From: Labyrinthula sp. Ha
Taxonomy: Eukaryota; Sar; Bigyra; Labyrinthulida; Labyrinthulaceae
NCBI GenBank assembly: GCA_015227615.1
Contig: JAALGZ010000042.1
Location: forward strand, 186,001-250,000
Direction: 5' to 3'
Length of the DNA stretch: 64,000 bases
Of this stretch, positions 19,530-30,805 are shown piece after piece (the stretch's first letter is position 1; each line of letters starts with the position of its first letter). Position numbers and translations under genes: made by a program. Below the pieces are notes generated by a model that was not told the DNA's origin, did no database searches, and saw only the letters and a list, made by a program, of their open reading frames with translations.

Positions 19530-20786
19530 ATGGAAAACAAAGGAAACTGGATTCCCCGTGCAGTTAGTTTAACAAACTTAGGAAGCAAAGTTTTTCAGCT
19601 GAGAATCCCTCGATCTCAAAGCTTACGAGTTTTGAAACGAAAGCCAAAAGTCTTGAAACTTGTCCAGGGTGTTAAAAAGCAGAATGAACTAAAGAAGCGA
19701 CCTCTGATTCTTTCACCAATTAAGAAGAAAGATGACTTTGGTTACAAGTTTGGGATTTACGGAAAACCTTTAATTTTCATTGAAAGGCGCCCTCCAGATC
19801 CCCCGCTAGAACTAAACCCAAAGAAGTGCTTTGTCAAAGATCTTTTCTCACCTGAAGAGGAACAAGAAGAGTTGCCTGGCGAGTTTGATCCAGTGGAACA
19901 TGACATTAATCCTGAAAAAATCTACTCATTTGTTCCCAAGAGACTTAACCCAGTTAACTTTCCACAACATTTAATTCCAAAGAGAGATCAACCACGTAGA
20001 TTTAGAAAAAGACCCAAGTGTAAAGTTGCAATTTGTCTCTTGTTTACTTGCACAGGACTCACAAGATCCACATTTGGAAAGAAACAAGTACGGATTTTAA
20101 AGACACTCTTAGTAGAGAGGCTAATGTTTGTTAAATTTCATTGTACGAGAACAAAAACGAGAGGAAATGAAAAAATTGAAGTTGGATCTGTTCGAAGGCT
20201 TCAAGCAGGTGACATTAGGATCTACCTGCGTAGAACCCTTAAAGTGAACGGCAATGCACTGATTGGATCTTCAGACAAAAGACTAAAAGTTGGACTTGAA
20301 ATCTGGGTTAAGCCAAGTCAAGCAGAGAAAGTTTCTGAGAACCTTTTTCATTACTTGCATTCGAATGATTTTGATGATCAACTCTGTGAAAAATTGGACA
20401 AATTACGAAATTTAAATGAGGTTTACGCTCCTTTGTACATTAAGAGCAGACAAACTACGGATACAAAAACTTCTCAGAGTACTAACCCCATTCAAACCGA
20501 TTCTTTGCCAGACTTGTTAGATTACGAAGTCGACCAACCAAAAACTACCATGCTTTCTCAGAATTCAGGAAATTCATTGAGAAATTTGCAGCTAAGTTTG
20601 CTCACAGAAAAACCACTGTCTAAATCAGATCTTCAAAACGCCAAAAATGATATTTTTAACAGAAGAGTTGAAAGAACAGTTACTAAGAAAGAGTTAGATC
20701 GACTTGCACTAGAAGTAGAAAACTTAAAACAGGCATTGGTAAATCGAGCAACTAGACACGTAAAGAAAAATGCTAAGAAGAATTAA
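19530..20786 (+). CDS. Basic protein of unknown function, 418 aa
   Basis: I do not recognise a family. The N-terminal third is rich in Lys/Arg and Pro. A middle segment (about residues 155-275) looks folded, with FRKRPKCKVAICLLFTCTGL and LRRTLKVNGNALIGSSDKR. A Ser/Thr/Gln-rich linker follows, then a predicted coiled coil (KKELDRLALEVENLKQAL) with a Lys-rich end. A nuclear or nucleolar location is plausible from the charge but unproven. Its TAA stop (20784-20786) overlaps the TAA stop of the convergent ABC transporter gene (20783-20785 on the other strand), so the two messages must share 3' sequence or overlap antisense. Confidence 0.72.
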   Translation: MENKGNWIPRAVSLTNLGSKVFQLRIPRSQSLRVLKRKPKVLKLVQGVKKQNELKKRPLILSPIKKKDDFGYKFGIYGKPLIFIERRPPDPPLELNPKKCFVKDLFSPEEEQEELPGEFDPVEHDINPEKIYSFVPKRLNPVNFPQHLIPKRDQPRRFRKRPKCKVAICLLFTCTGLTRSTFGKKQVRILKTLLVERLMFVKFHCTRTKTRGNEKIEVGSVRRLQAGDIRIYLRRTLKVNGNALIGSSDKRLKVGLEIWVKPSQAEKVSENLFHYLHSNDFDDQLCEKLDKLRNLNEVYAPLYIKSRQTTDTKTSQSTNPIQTDSLPDLLDYEVDQPKTTMLSQNSGNSLRNLQLSLLTEKPLSKSDLQNAKNDIFNRRVERTVTKKELDRLALEVENLKQALVNRATRHVKKNAKKN

Positions 20787-22853
20787 TGAAATTGAGCATT
20801 GAACAATTCAAAGTACTTGCCCTTTTTCTTCATTAACTCAAAATGCGACCCTTCTTCTATCTTTCTACCTTTTTCAATGACGACGATGCGATCAGCATTT
20901 ACTACAGTACTGAGTCGATGCGCAATTACAACAACTGCTTTGTCACGTTTTCCATCATTCATGATCTTTTCAAGCGCACTTTGAACCTGTTTTTCTGACT
21001 GATTATCTAAAGCACTTGTTGCTTCATCTAACAATAAAATATCCGAATTGACTAATAAACTCCTTGCAATTGCAATCCTTTGTTTTTGACCACCAGAAAG
21101 AAGAGCACCTCTTTCCCCTAAATGCGTTTCAAAACCATCTGGAAAATCAGAGACAAAATCAATGGCGTTTGCCTGTTGAGCAGCAAGTCTAACATCAGCA
21201 TCTGTTGCTGCTTTTTCTCCGTACTTAATATTTTTAAGAATAGATCTAGAAAAAAGATCTGGTTCTTGTGAAACGATAGAAACTTGTTTTGAAAGTTCTT
21301 TGTTTGAGAACTTATCGATTTCTTTGCCATTTAAAAAAATCTTACCTTGTTCGGGTAAATAAAAGCGCTGAATCAAACTAAAAATAGTTGATTTCCCTAA
21401 ATTATAAAGACGAAAATTAATGTGTACCTGATCCGGAACTTCCTACAAGAGCAACTGTTTCTCCCCGTTTTACTTCTAAATCTAAACCTTGAAGTACAGG
21501 CACATCATCTCTGGTGGGATATCGAAAGTGAACGTTTTCGAACTGTATTAATAAATTACTTTCTCTGTTTAGTTTACTTTCTTGTCTTTGTATCCCATAT
21601 TTTGAGATTTGAGGGTTTTGTGCTAGTAGTTCAAAAATTCTTTCACTGGATTTTAAGCTCTTACTAAGTTGAGAAAATACAAGACTTAGTTGAGTTAAAT
21701 ATCCTGTTGCTTTTCTTACTTCTCCAAGAAGTCCAAAAACATCTCCTTTTGTCAGATGTCCATCCTGGACACTTAACATCAAAATTCCAACAACTACAAA
21801 ACCAAGAAGATTTAACCCAAGATTCATTCCAGCGTAGAATATACCAGCATATACAGCAAGTTTTCTCTTCTTACTTTCAAGTTCTTTTAGCTCAGCTCCA
21901 AACTTATCTATTTCCTGTTGTTCTCCATTAAAACTCTTTACAGTTCGAACCATGGATAAACTTTCCTGACTAGATGTACTTAATTTAGCTGACTGCTGAT
22001 TAATTTCTTTACTTAATCTGCGTAAAAAGGAACCCATTAAATTCGCTCCAACTGTTGCAAATGGAAAAATTAAACCAAGAAAAGAAGCTACTTGCAGATT
22101 TGAAGAAATTAAGAAACTCATGCCAAAACAAAGCCCAGTAAATGAATTAATACCTTTTGAAAAAGCAACTCTTAAACTGCTTTGAAGTTGAGCTATATCT
22201 GTCATTAAGTGATAAACTAATGAAGAAGGAGAATTGAGATCATGAAAAGATATATCAAGTTTAAGTAGTTTTTCAAAGAGAGTTGAACGAAGATTTGAAG
22301 CAAGATTGTTAGTTGCAAAGGATAGGAAAAGGTCAGAGCTAAATTGAGCTGCTGAGGATAAAAAAACAGAAAGAAGAAAACTTTTACCTAATGTAAAATG
22401 AGATATATTTGATACTATTTTAGAGGAATTGAATAATTGGGCTAAAAGTTTTGTTTGTTGGATTGATTGGTAAGCAGAAAAAAATGCTGCAAGAGCTGCG
22501 AGGATGTAAAAATGCAGGTCGTTTAAAAGCATAGAGAAAAGAGATTTAAACGGGGATATTAATTTTGGGGTTGTTTGAAGTCGCTTTGGTTTCTGTGGAA
22601 GAAATATAGTTTGATTTGAACAGAAAGTAACAAACGAACTCTTAGCCCTTGTATAAGCAAAAACCGATAGGGGGAATACAGGAAAAATATGGGTTAATCT
22701 GGAGACAAATATATTTGGATGTTTATTGAATATCTTTGGAGTAATAGTTGGACATTGAATAGGTCTGCTCAGGGCAATTGCTGTGTTAAAAGATCTCTTA
22801 AACATTGTCTTCCTGATGGAATGGGTTGATCTCAATATGTGGTAACACACCAT
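20783..22853 (-). CDS. ABC half transporter, mitochondrial ABCB8/ABCB10-like
   Basis: Two exons, 21428-22853 and 20783-21396 (679 aa), split by a 31-nt intron (21397-21427, GTACAC...TTTAG) placed inside the Walker A codons. Splicing restores GSSGSGKST. One transmembrane domain with about six segments occupies residues ~100-400, followed by one nucleotide-binding domain. Visible motifs: Q-loop VSQEP, signature LSGGQ, Walker B ILLLDEATSALD and switch His IAHR. The N-terminus is rich in Arg, Ser and Thr without acidic residues, like a mitochondrial presequence; the alternative start MFKRSF at residue 17 looks even more typical. It should act as a homodimeric ATP-driven exporter, probably in the mitochondrial inner membrane; the substrate is unknown. 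A plastid or TAP-like location is not excluded. The stop overlaps the neighbouring gene's stop. Confidence 0.88.
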
Positions 22854-25800
22854 TGTAATGATACTTGGGTGTCTAAGCTAGTTAGGAGACTTGTTTGTGA
22901 CTTGTATAATAAGTGTTTAAGGAAGTGACTAAAGCTAAACACACTATGGCATTAACATATCAAATTGATTATACAAACCGATTGAACTTAAATTATAAAT
23001 AAAACAAGCAAAAAAACAATTTCAATGCAATTATTACTGTTTTCAAGGGAGAATGAACAGAGTACAGGATAGAGATGAAGTTCTTATGAGGAAATTCTAA
23101 TTAATCATCTTTCCATAGTAAGAAGTTTTACCTTCATAAAATTATGGAAAGCTAGAGTTCTTCCAAAAATTCACGTAATTGCAGAGCTTGTATATAATCC
23201 TAGAGTCTTCAGCTAGTTGTTACACTCTAAGAAAATTCTCAAGTAGTCAAACTTAATGTGCAAATATAATATGAATTGCTTAAACAGGAAAACTAGGAAG
23301 CAAAATATTTGTAAGATATTCTTCATAAAAAATTACCTCGAATTGGATGATGCAAGATACTTCAGTGTGTATATTTCCTAAGAAAACTCAAGGCGACTAC
23401 AGTTCTGTTATCAAACATGAGATAAATTTCACCTAGAGAACTACAGCTAAGAATTTATGAAGTAGTTAATAGCTACCCACATCCCAAGTTATTAAGAAAA
23501 GGAAAGGATAGAGATGGAATATATAGACATATTTATGATTCCTTTAAATGACAAGGTAAGAAAATCTAATTTCTTACCAGTTTTCGCTTTTCTTGTCATC
23601 ATGGGATAAAACTATACTAAACGTGCAGTGCTTACTGATAACTTCCTAATTATAACTTTTAATTACATAATTAATGTACTTGCTCCCCATGACTTAAAGT
23701 TAGGGTCTAAGATGCTCTAGCATCTAGTGGGCTTTGCAAAGGTCTGGAGCATAGGCCAAGATACTCCATTGCTTCCAAGCTGCTACATTTATTTGAGCTA
23801 GAAGTGGATTTCTAAATGTGAGATAACTTCAAAAAAACTGAATGTTTTATAAATTACAAAAAACAAGAAGAAAAACGAGAGCCTTCACAAAATATCGAGG
23901 CAAGTGTATTTCTACTACACTTTTCTATCATTTCACTTTTCATGGTCTCATGAAGAAGAAAATCTTATAAACACTTTGCTTAAGAAGCAAATCTACAATG
24001 ACCGAGGTACCAAACTCTGCTATCTAGAATATTAATAAAATCTATAAAGAAGAGTAAGTTCCATTATGTTATGTTAATATTGAACTAAGGTTTTTTTGAG
24101 GTCAAAAATATTTCTGAGAAAATTTAATATGATCATGGAAATTTAACCATGATTATCTTAATGTATGAAATAATATTTAGCATCAGGCTTAGTAATCATA
24201 AGCTCTTGTTAGTCTTAAACAAATACCCTTTCTTCACGCCATTAATCTTAAACTTATTTTTCATAGCTAAAATACAGGCAAATATAGTTGTTTCATTATT
24301 CGAAAAAGCTCTTAATCTATTCAAAATAAATTCTTCAATAACTAATTCCATTCTTATATCGATGTAAATTTCTTGTTGTCGCCTATAAATGGGTGTATTA
24401 CAGTCTCGTTATTTTGAAGAGTTAGCATATAGCCAATTATGTTTGAAAAGGGACAACTCGGTATGAAATAGTAGAAAAAAACAGAAAATCAACTTATACT
24501 GTTTGTTATCAGCACGTACAACGTTTTACTCCAACCTTCATGGCTAGGTGTACATTTATATAGACAGTAGAGGCCTAGCTAATACTTATAGTACTAGTGA
24601 CCTCAAAATGAGAATTTTCTAGGAATAAGAGTTTGGGCAATTGTTTTAGAGGTAACAACAATTAAAACAATAAAACGACAATAATAAATATCAATTATAT
24701 GTTCACAGCTAGAACTCAGGTCAGTGATAATGTACCTCGGAAGACTACTATTTGGGCAATATAAGAAAAAGGTAAATCCATTCTAATGCTAGAACTATAG
24801 AATAAATTAAAATTGTAATAATAAAGCGATCCATTTTGCTCTCAAAAGGCACGAAATAACTTGTAAATATATTCACTTTCCATTCTTAGAAAGGTTAAGG
24901 CTAGTTGCTGTAAAAAATACCAACTAGCACTAGGTCCATTTTATAAAATAGTCAGGGGCTCTTGTTTAACATTATTATTGAGCAAAGTCCGATCAATCGG
25001 GCTAAACTTTGTCTCTAGCACTGCTCGTCCAGGTAACCTTAGCTTGTAGACAGGTGACGAATATCAAGATTGGAGAGCAAAAATCTAAGCCTAATCATAT
25101 ATGCCCTACGAAGACTAGCTTGCCTAAAAGCAAAGAAGGAATCTAATCTCCAACTTACATTTATGTTCAAAATGCCAATATTTTCAGGCATTTAAGCATG
25201 TTTAACTCAACACTATCTTCTAAAAAGTTTAATCCAAAGAGAACTCCTCTATTCTTGTTAAAACTTGTCACCTAACGTTCTTCTAGAGTAGTCTAGTATA
25301 AACTACTGCTGCATTTTCGGAAGTTAGCGATCCCCTACATAGCGTGAGAGAAAAGTATGTGTATTCTTAGTCTTAGTAGGGATATTTCTTTTGCCTGATT
25401 ACCCATTTTGAATGTTATTACATCACCCGAGCAAACACAGTCATACAGAGAAATAATGGGCTTAGAGATTAAATAACATTTGGATTTAATACTTTTGCTT
25501 TCTGTCATCACTTTATTCAAAACATAGAGTATTATATCCATAAATAGTTCTTTGAAAAATTCTTATGGTTTATTTAATACGAAAGGAAAAAATAACCATC
25601 ACCAACATAAGGAAAATGTTTATTGATCTACTCTTCTGTAGTTTTTGAAAGATCTCTGCCATGAGACTCCATTATTATTTTTTTAATTTTTTCTTAAGTG
25701 AAACTTAGATTAATATCCATATCATATCATTGAAACCCTCAGATTAAATAGATTAGACCGAACAATAATAAAATTAATTCGTTTCTTGGTTCTTAACAAC

Positions 25801-28546
25801 ATTATCCGAAGAAGTTTATCTCAACCACTTTTATGCCATGTCCGTTGAAATTGAATATCATAACCATATCTATAAGATAGAGCACAGAAAGATTAATTAA
25901 GTTCTATTATATGTTTTAATTACTTTTCAAGTATGTCAATGGTGTTTCTTTATAGTTTTATGGGCATATCTTATTTTGATCTCAACTTCCAAATGACATA
26001 TTTTACCTATTCCAATAGGTTAAGGTATAGAAGTAAAAATATCTGTTATTTATTGATGCTTCGAAAAATCTCACCTTAGTATTATTTTTATCTTGCTATT
26101 TTAGGACATATTGTGGAGAATTTTATGAATAGAACTAAGATTTTATCCATGCTATATCCTTAAACCTCGGTAATAATCTAAGGTGAATATAAAGAAAATT
26201 AAGCTTGGTTTTGAGTAGATTCTAAGGAAAGAAACATGTCTTAATACTTAGCAAAAAAGTTTTTACTTAAGTCTAGAATAACCTAAAACAGTGAATATTG
26301 AAGATCAAGATTTAAGGAATGGACACTCTGTTAATAAAATGCAACAATATTTGACTACTTTCTGAATATGAATGTAGGGTAAATATACTAGTTATTCTGG
26401 AATAAAATTTAGATGAAAAGTAGACGGGGACCTTATTTCACCTTAAAATATTTTACCTAAGAAAAGAAACCCCTGAGAAGAATTTTAGGTTTGTTTCAAA
26501 TCACGTGCTACATTGCCAACAATATTATATTAATATTGATATATGTGTGCAAAATAATCTATCCATGTTCACGGTAGTAACACTATGATCTAGGTGGGAA
26601 AAGGACTGGAAAAAAACTATTGAATATTCTGTACTGTTATTTTAGAACAGATAAATTTCTGCAAATAGAATCACTATAGTTTGAGTCTAACAAAACTGCA
26701 ACAAAGTTACTATGTTTTCGGCATTGAAATACACTTCTAACCTTGCACTTTTATCCTTTCTTATAGATCAAGCTAAGACTTCACCACATTATAAAGTATT
26801 TTAATAAAGATGTTATCATCGCTATTCCAATAAATAGTATGCATATATCCGTACTAAGTTTAGATACCCAATATCTAATATTATGGTTGAAGGAAACAGC
26901 TGTGGCACAAAACGGATCAGTGATATAAGCAATATATCCTTTTAATGCGAATGCTTTGAGAAGTAGTTTTGGAATAGTAGTCCAGTAATCTTAGTCATAT
27001 ATTATCAGATTCACGTCGAAAATGTTTAGTGCACTCATGCATTAACTAAATCATGTCTTACACCTAGCATAAATCATTATAAGAAACATGTTTCTATATC
27101 TGTACTTACAACAATCAACCATGAATTGCTATACTATGAGTCTCTCTTCCAAATCTCATTAAAACTGGTGAGCAATTAAACAAGTGCAGCTTTCCACCTT
27201 CAGATATAGAGTCAATAGATTCTATGTGGCATTTCTAGTGTATTTTGTGTAGTTAGCTTAGTCAGTAATTACATGGATCTGGTAATAGCACGAGGTGCTA
27301 AGGTAGATTACAGTTTTGAAAATGATTGTATATAAAGCTATGCTCACATCTAATCATAAATAATTTTGAGTATTAATTATAATAAGCCACCAAAGAAGTG
27401 CTATTGAATAGTTAGTCAACAGCATACTTGCTCCACAAACTCTGATTATGATTTTCTTCAATTCTTAAGTGATGAGGCTTTAAATTAATCAATCTGTGTC
27501 CTTGTGCATTGGTAAATTAATAGTGGCTTAGAAAAATGAAAATCATTCGTATTCTTTACGAAGATTGTAAAGAAACTGAACCATTAGGTTTTCTACACCC
27601 GGTGCAGAGGATCTTCGATTCATATATCATAACTCTTGTCTTTTCATTTGTGCAAAAAATGAGATAGACGCTAGAATAGACTTATTACCTAATATGGACA
27701 GAAATTTCTCAAGGTTTGGTAAACATACTCTTAATAGCAGGGTAAACAAAATTTGCTGTTGAGGGGGAATGTATGCGTGAATCCTTAAAAAAAGTACCAG
27801 ATTTCGTGACAAGGGGCAGAGGAATAAATTATTTATGACATTTATATATTATTTCAGTGACAGATCCCCTTATACATTTCTACTAATACCAAATTAGCCA
27901 CCCCCATTGACAACATGAGATTTTTCTTCGTTAAAGAGCATCTCAAGATGCTGGTTCTTGTAGACCTTGTATTTTGTACTGAGGGACTATATCTGCTCAC
28001 GGCACCGAAATTTATAGGAACAGAATAGACCCATGTAGGTAGTGAAGCAAAGTTCCTTGCAAGGTGTCTACTCTTGCCTTCCCGCATTCGGGTAAGTATC
28101 ATTAGTAAGCGGAAGTTATTACATTCACACTATCATAAACATAGCAGGTATATTAACATTAACAGCCAGCACCTTGAGAATATAAAGCTTTGAACCATTG
28201 GTCTAATTGTTGTCACAGGCTTTACTTGAAATGAAAATTAATGTACTTACCTTGTTTTTTTAATTTTAAGCTAAGTTCCATTATATATAATGGAAATGAA
28301 TTGCTTCATACACGGATGTTGTGAGTTATTCTTTACTGCGGAAGTTATGAAGTGCCAATGAAAAGAAGTACGAAACAATTTAACTACTTGGGGAAGTTCA
28401 CAAAGAATCCAAAGATAAACCCAATTCACTTCATTCAAAGTACCTAGTGGTATTGTAGAGCGCATTAACTAACCTAACCATAAGCATGTTCTTCCCAGTT
28501 GTATTTAGGTTCTCAGTATATTTAACGAGAAGATGCAACTGTTCTC
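22854..28546. other. 5.7-kb region without a supported gene
   Basis: AT-rich throughout with only short open frames. I looked for mini-exon chains like those of the G-alpha gene and could not assemble one. A minus-strand frame at 27854-28102 (82 codons) has some coding-like composition but no recognisable domain. It may hold regulatory DNA or degraded repeats. Confidence 0.4.
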
Positions 28547-29539
28547 TCAAATTAGTACGTTGTCAATTAATCGCGGTCTCCCGGGACCAAAATTCACCGC
28601 TATTGAAAGCATATACCGTTTTTTTTCTGATTTTTCTCTAATATCAACCCAATTCACATCACTACCTGTTTGAATACAATTCAAACTAATATACTCTACA
28701 ATAAATCCAAGATCTTCCAAGACTCGTACGCCCTCTTTTCTCACATCCTCAAAAACCTTCTCTTCATATAAACCATTTGTCATGAAATTTAAGCTCCGAA
28801 AAACAGAAGGTGCACGTTTTCTCTCTTCTTCAGTCAAATATACATTTCGGCTACTCATAGCCAGTCCATCTTCTTCTCTAATTGTGCTAACAGGAACAAT
28901 TTCCACATCAAAGTTGAGCTCTTCTACCATGCGACTAACAAGCATAAGCTGAACGCCATCTTTCTGGCCAAAATAAGCTTTCTCTGGTTTGATTAGATTG
29001 AATAATTTCGCCACTACTGTTAACACACCCGTGAAAAATCCAGGTCGTCTCATCCCTTCGGAGTTTGAAGTGTCCACGTCATTTGGAACAATATAAGTAT
29101 GAGTTACATTTGGAGACAAAACCTCGTTAGATTTTGAGCTTGGATACATTTCATATCGACTAGGGATAAAAATATAATCCACTCCGTGCTCGAGCAATTT
29201 TTTAATGTCCTCCTCTTCCTGACGTGGATACCTATCATAATCTTCACCAGGTGCGAACTGAGCAGGATTTACAAAGACAGAGGCCATAACAACTCCTGTA
29301 TCATTTAGTTCTTTCCTTGCTTGAGAAACCATTCCCAAATGAGCTCCATGAATTCCGCCCATTGTGGGGACAAGTGATACAGGTTGAATTCTGGATTTTT
29401 GGAAGTTGTTCAACTCGGAAAAGTTAAGAATCAGACGATTTGGATCCACTTGAAACTTTTCGCTTAGTTTTTCTCTTCTGATTGCATCAAATTCTACTAC
29501 TTTTGAAAACCTCCTATATTTAAGAAATATGTTTCTCAT
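28547..29539 (-). CDS. panC: Pantothenate synthetase (pantoate-beta-alanine ligase)
   Basis: Catalyses ATP-dependent joining of pantoate and beta-alanine, the last step of vitamin B5 synthesis, so the organism probably makes its own pantothenate. Nucleotidyl-transferase signatures are clear: VPTMGGIHGAHL (HIGH-like), VFVNPAQFAPGEDYDRYPR, RPGFFTGVLTVVAKLFNL, YFGQKDGVQL, VPVSTIREEDGLAMSSRNVYL (KMSKS-like). With the ATG at 29539 the protein has 330 residues; the Arg/Lys-rich N-terminus before residue ~45 could be an organelle presequence. The frame is open further upstream, but no downstream Met precedes the catalytic motif, so this start (or an upstream exon) is needed. The start codon lies head-to-head with the unknown gene at 29529/29607. 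Confidence 0.92.
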   Translation of the reverse strand: MRNIFLKYRRFSKVVEFDAIRREKLSEKFQVDPNRLILNFSELNNFQKSRIQPVSLVPTMGGIHGAHLGMVSQARKELNDTGVVMASVFVNPAQFAPGEDYDRYPRQEEEDIKKLLEHGVDYIFIPSRYEMYPSSKSNEVLSPNVTHTYIVPNDVDTSNSEGMRRPGFFTGVLTVVAKLFNLIKPEKAYFGQKDGVQLMLVSRMVEELNFDVEIVPVSTIREEDGLAMSSRNVYLTEEERKRAPSVFRSLNFMTNGLYEEKVFEDVRKEGVRVLEDLGFIVEYISLNCIQTGSDVNWVDIREKSEKKRYMLSIAVNFGPGRPRLIDNVLI

Positions 29540-30233
29540 TATTAGATATGTTAGAAATATTAATGATTTTGGGCAATTCCCAGAAAGCAACAGTTGGGAA
29601 AAAGATATGAGAAAAACTAGAGCAGCAAAGAATAGAGACAAAGCAGATGAATTTGACGATGAAATGAAGCGAAAAGAAATATCTGTTCTGCAGAAGAGAT
29701 TAGAGCACTTTTGTGAGATCTTGGAGAAGGATAATTTGTCTGATGAGTTGTTTCCTTTGGATACTGGAGAAAACAAAGATGGAAGTGGTCTTCAAGAAGA
29801 TCCAGATTTCAACCCTGATGAAGCCCATGATAACAAAAAATTAGCAAAAGGTGAAAAATTCCCATCTCTGCCAGAGATTTTGCTAACCGAAAGATCTCAA
29901 CCAGGCGAACCGTGTTTTCTCTCTTCTTTTTGTTGGACCGAATCTGCAAATATCAATATTTTTAAGCATAAGAAAGTCGAAGAAGTCTCTGGTACTGAAA
30001 AAAAAGAGCAAGCTATGAATTTAGACATAAAGCCTTTTAGTTTCCCTTACAGTGTTATTTCGTTCAAAGATGCAAAGTACAAACACCCAAAGTCAGGAAT
30101 ACCATTTGCAGACAAGATAGAGTTTAATCTTGTTGATGAAACGCCGCCTCATTGGAGTAAAGTGAACGGTCATACTCCATACTTTGACGCCCTCCGGTTG
30201 GTTGCTAAGAAGAACGTTGAGAACATTTCCTGA
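29529..30233 (+). CDS. Unknown charged protein, 234 aa, head-to-head with pantothenate synthetase
   Basis: No family recognised. The first half is highly charged and helical (KKRDK- and EE-rich, with a possible coiled coil EMKRKEISVLQKRLEHF). The second half has FPSLPEILLTERSQPGEP and a C-terminal segment GHTPYFDALRLVAKKN that looks folded. From the first ATG (29529) it would overlap the pantothenate synthetase start codon by 11 bp on the opposite strand. The next in-frame ATG (29607) would leave a 67-bp shared promoter and seems more likely. It is uninterrupted and AT-rich like its neighbours. Possibly an organelle or ribosome-associated factor, but that is a guess from charge only. Confidence 0.55.
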   Translation: MFLIIRYVRNINDFGQFPESNSWEKDMRKTRAAKNRDKADEFDDEMKRKEISVLQKRLEHFCEILEKDNLSDELFPLDTGENKDGSGLQEDPDFNPDEAHDNKKLAKGEKFPSLPEILLTERSQPGEPCFLSSFCWTESANINIFKHKKVEEVSGTEKKEQAMNLDIKPFSFPYSVISFKDAKYKHPKSGIPFADKIEFNLVDETPPHWSKVNGHTPYFDALRLVAKKNVENIS

Positions 30234-30805
30234 CCAGTTTCTATACTAAGACAAAGGAGAAGATAGAGACGACTTGCAGACCAACTGGTGGGTTGTCGAG
30301 TAAATGTAGTTTTATTTTTACTATATGTGGAGAGAATATTGGTTCTGAACTTTGGAAGTAGTGATTATTTTAACGTATAACTAGCAAGGCTGGTTCTATT
30401 TCCGACCCTACCCTGCTGGGACATTTGGTTGGGAAGATTATTTCTGGTCTTGTGGTATTTGTCTTGATAAGCCTATCTCGTTTATAAATCAAATCTCGCT
30501 AGTAACTAATTGAAAAAAATGTGTTTTTGGGGTATTTCATGCAAAGAAATAAAGTTTTTCTTGATACAGAGTTCCTAAACTTGTACAACTCTTAAGTATA
30601 CAAAATAATCAAGACTTAATAGATACCATGTCTTTATGCAACAATTTCATGTAAATAGTTCTTTGATGCACTGTTATTTCTTTGGAAGATATATGCTTAA
30701 TAATCTCACACTAGGCAGACGAGTGTCACATGTAACTAGAGGAAGAGTAAAGGGAGCAGGGAGAATTTTTGAAAGTGTAAGTAATCTTTTTACTGAGTAA
30801 ATTGG
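30234..30805. other. Intergenic region, no gene seen
   Basis: AT-rich. The end (30694-30780) contains an Arg/Gly-rich open segment followed by GTAAGT, which might be a 5' exon of the uncertain locus that follows. Confidence 0.3.
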
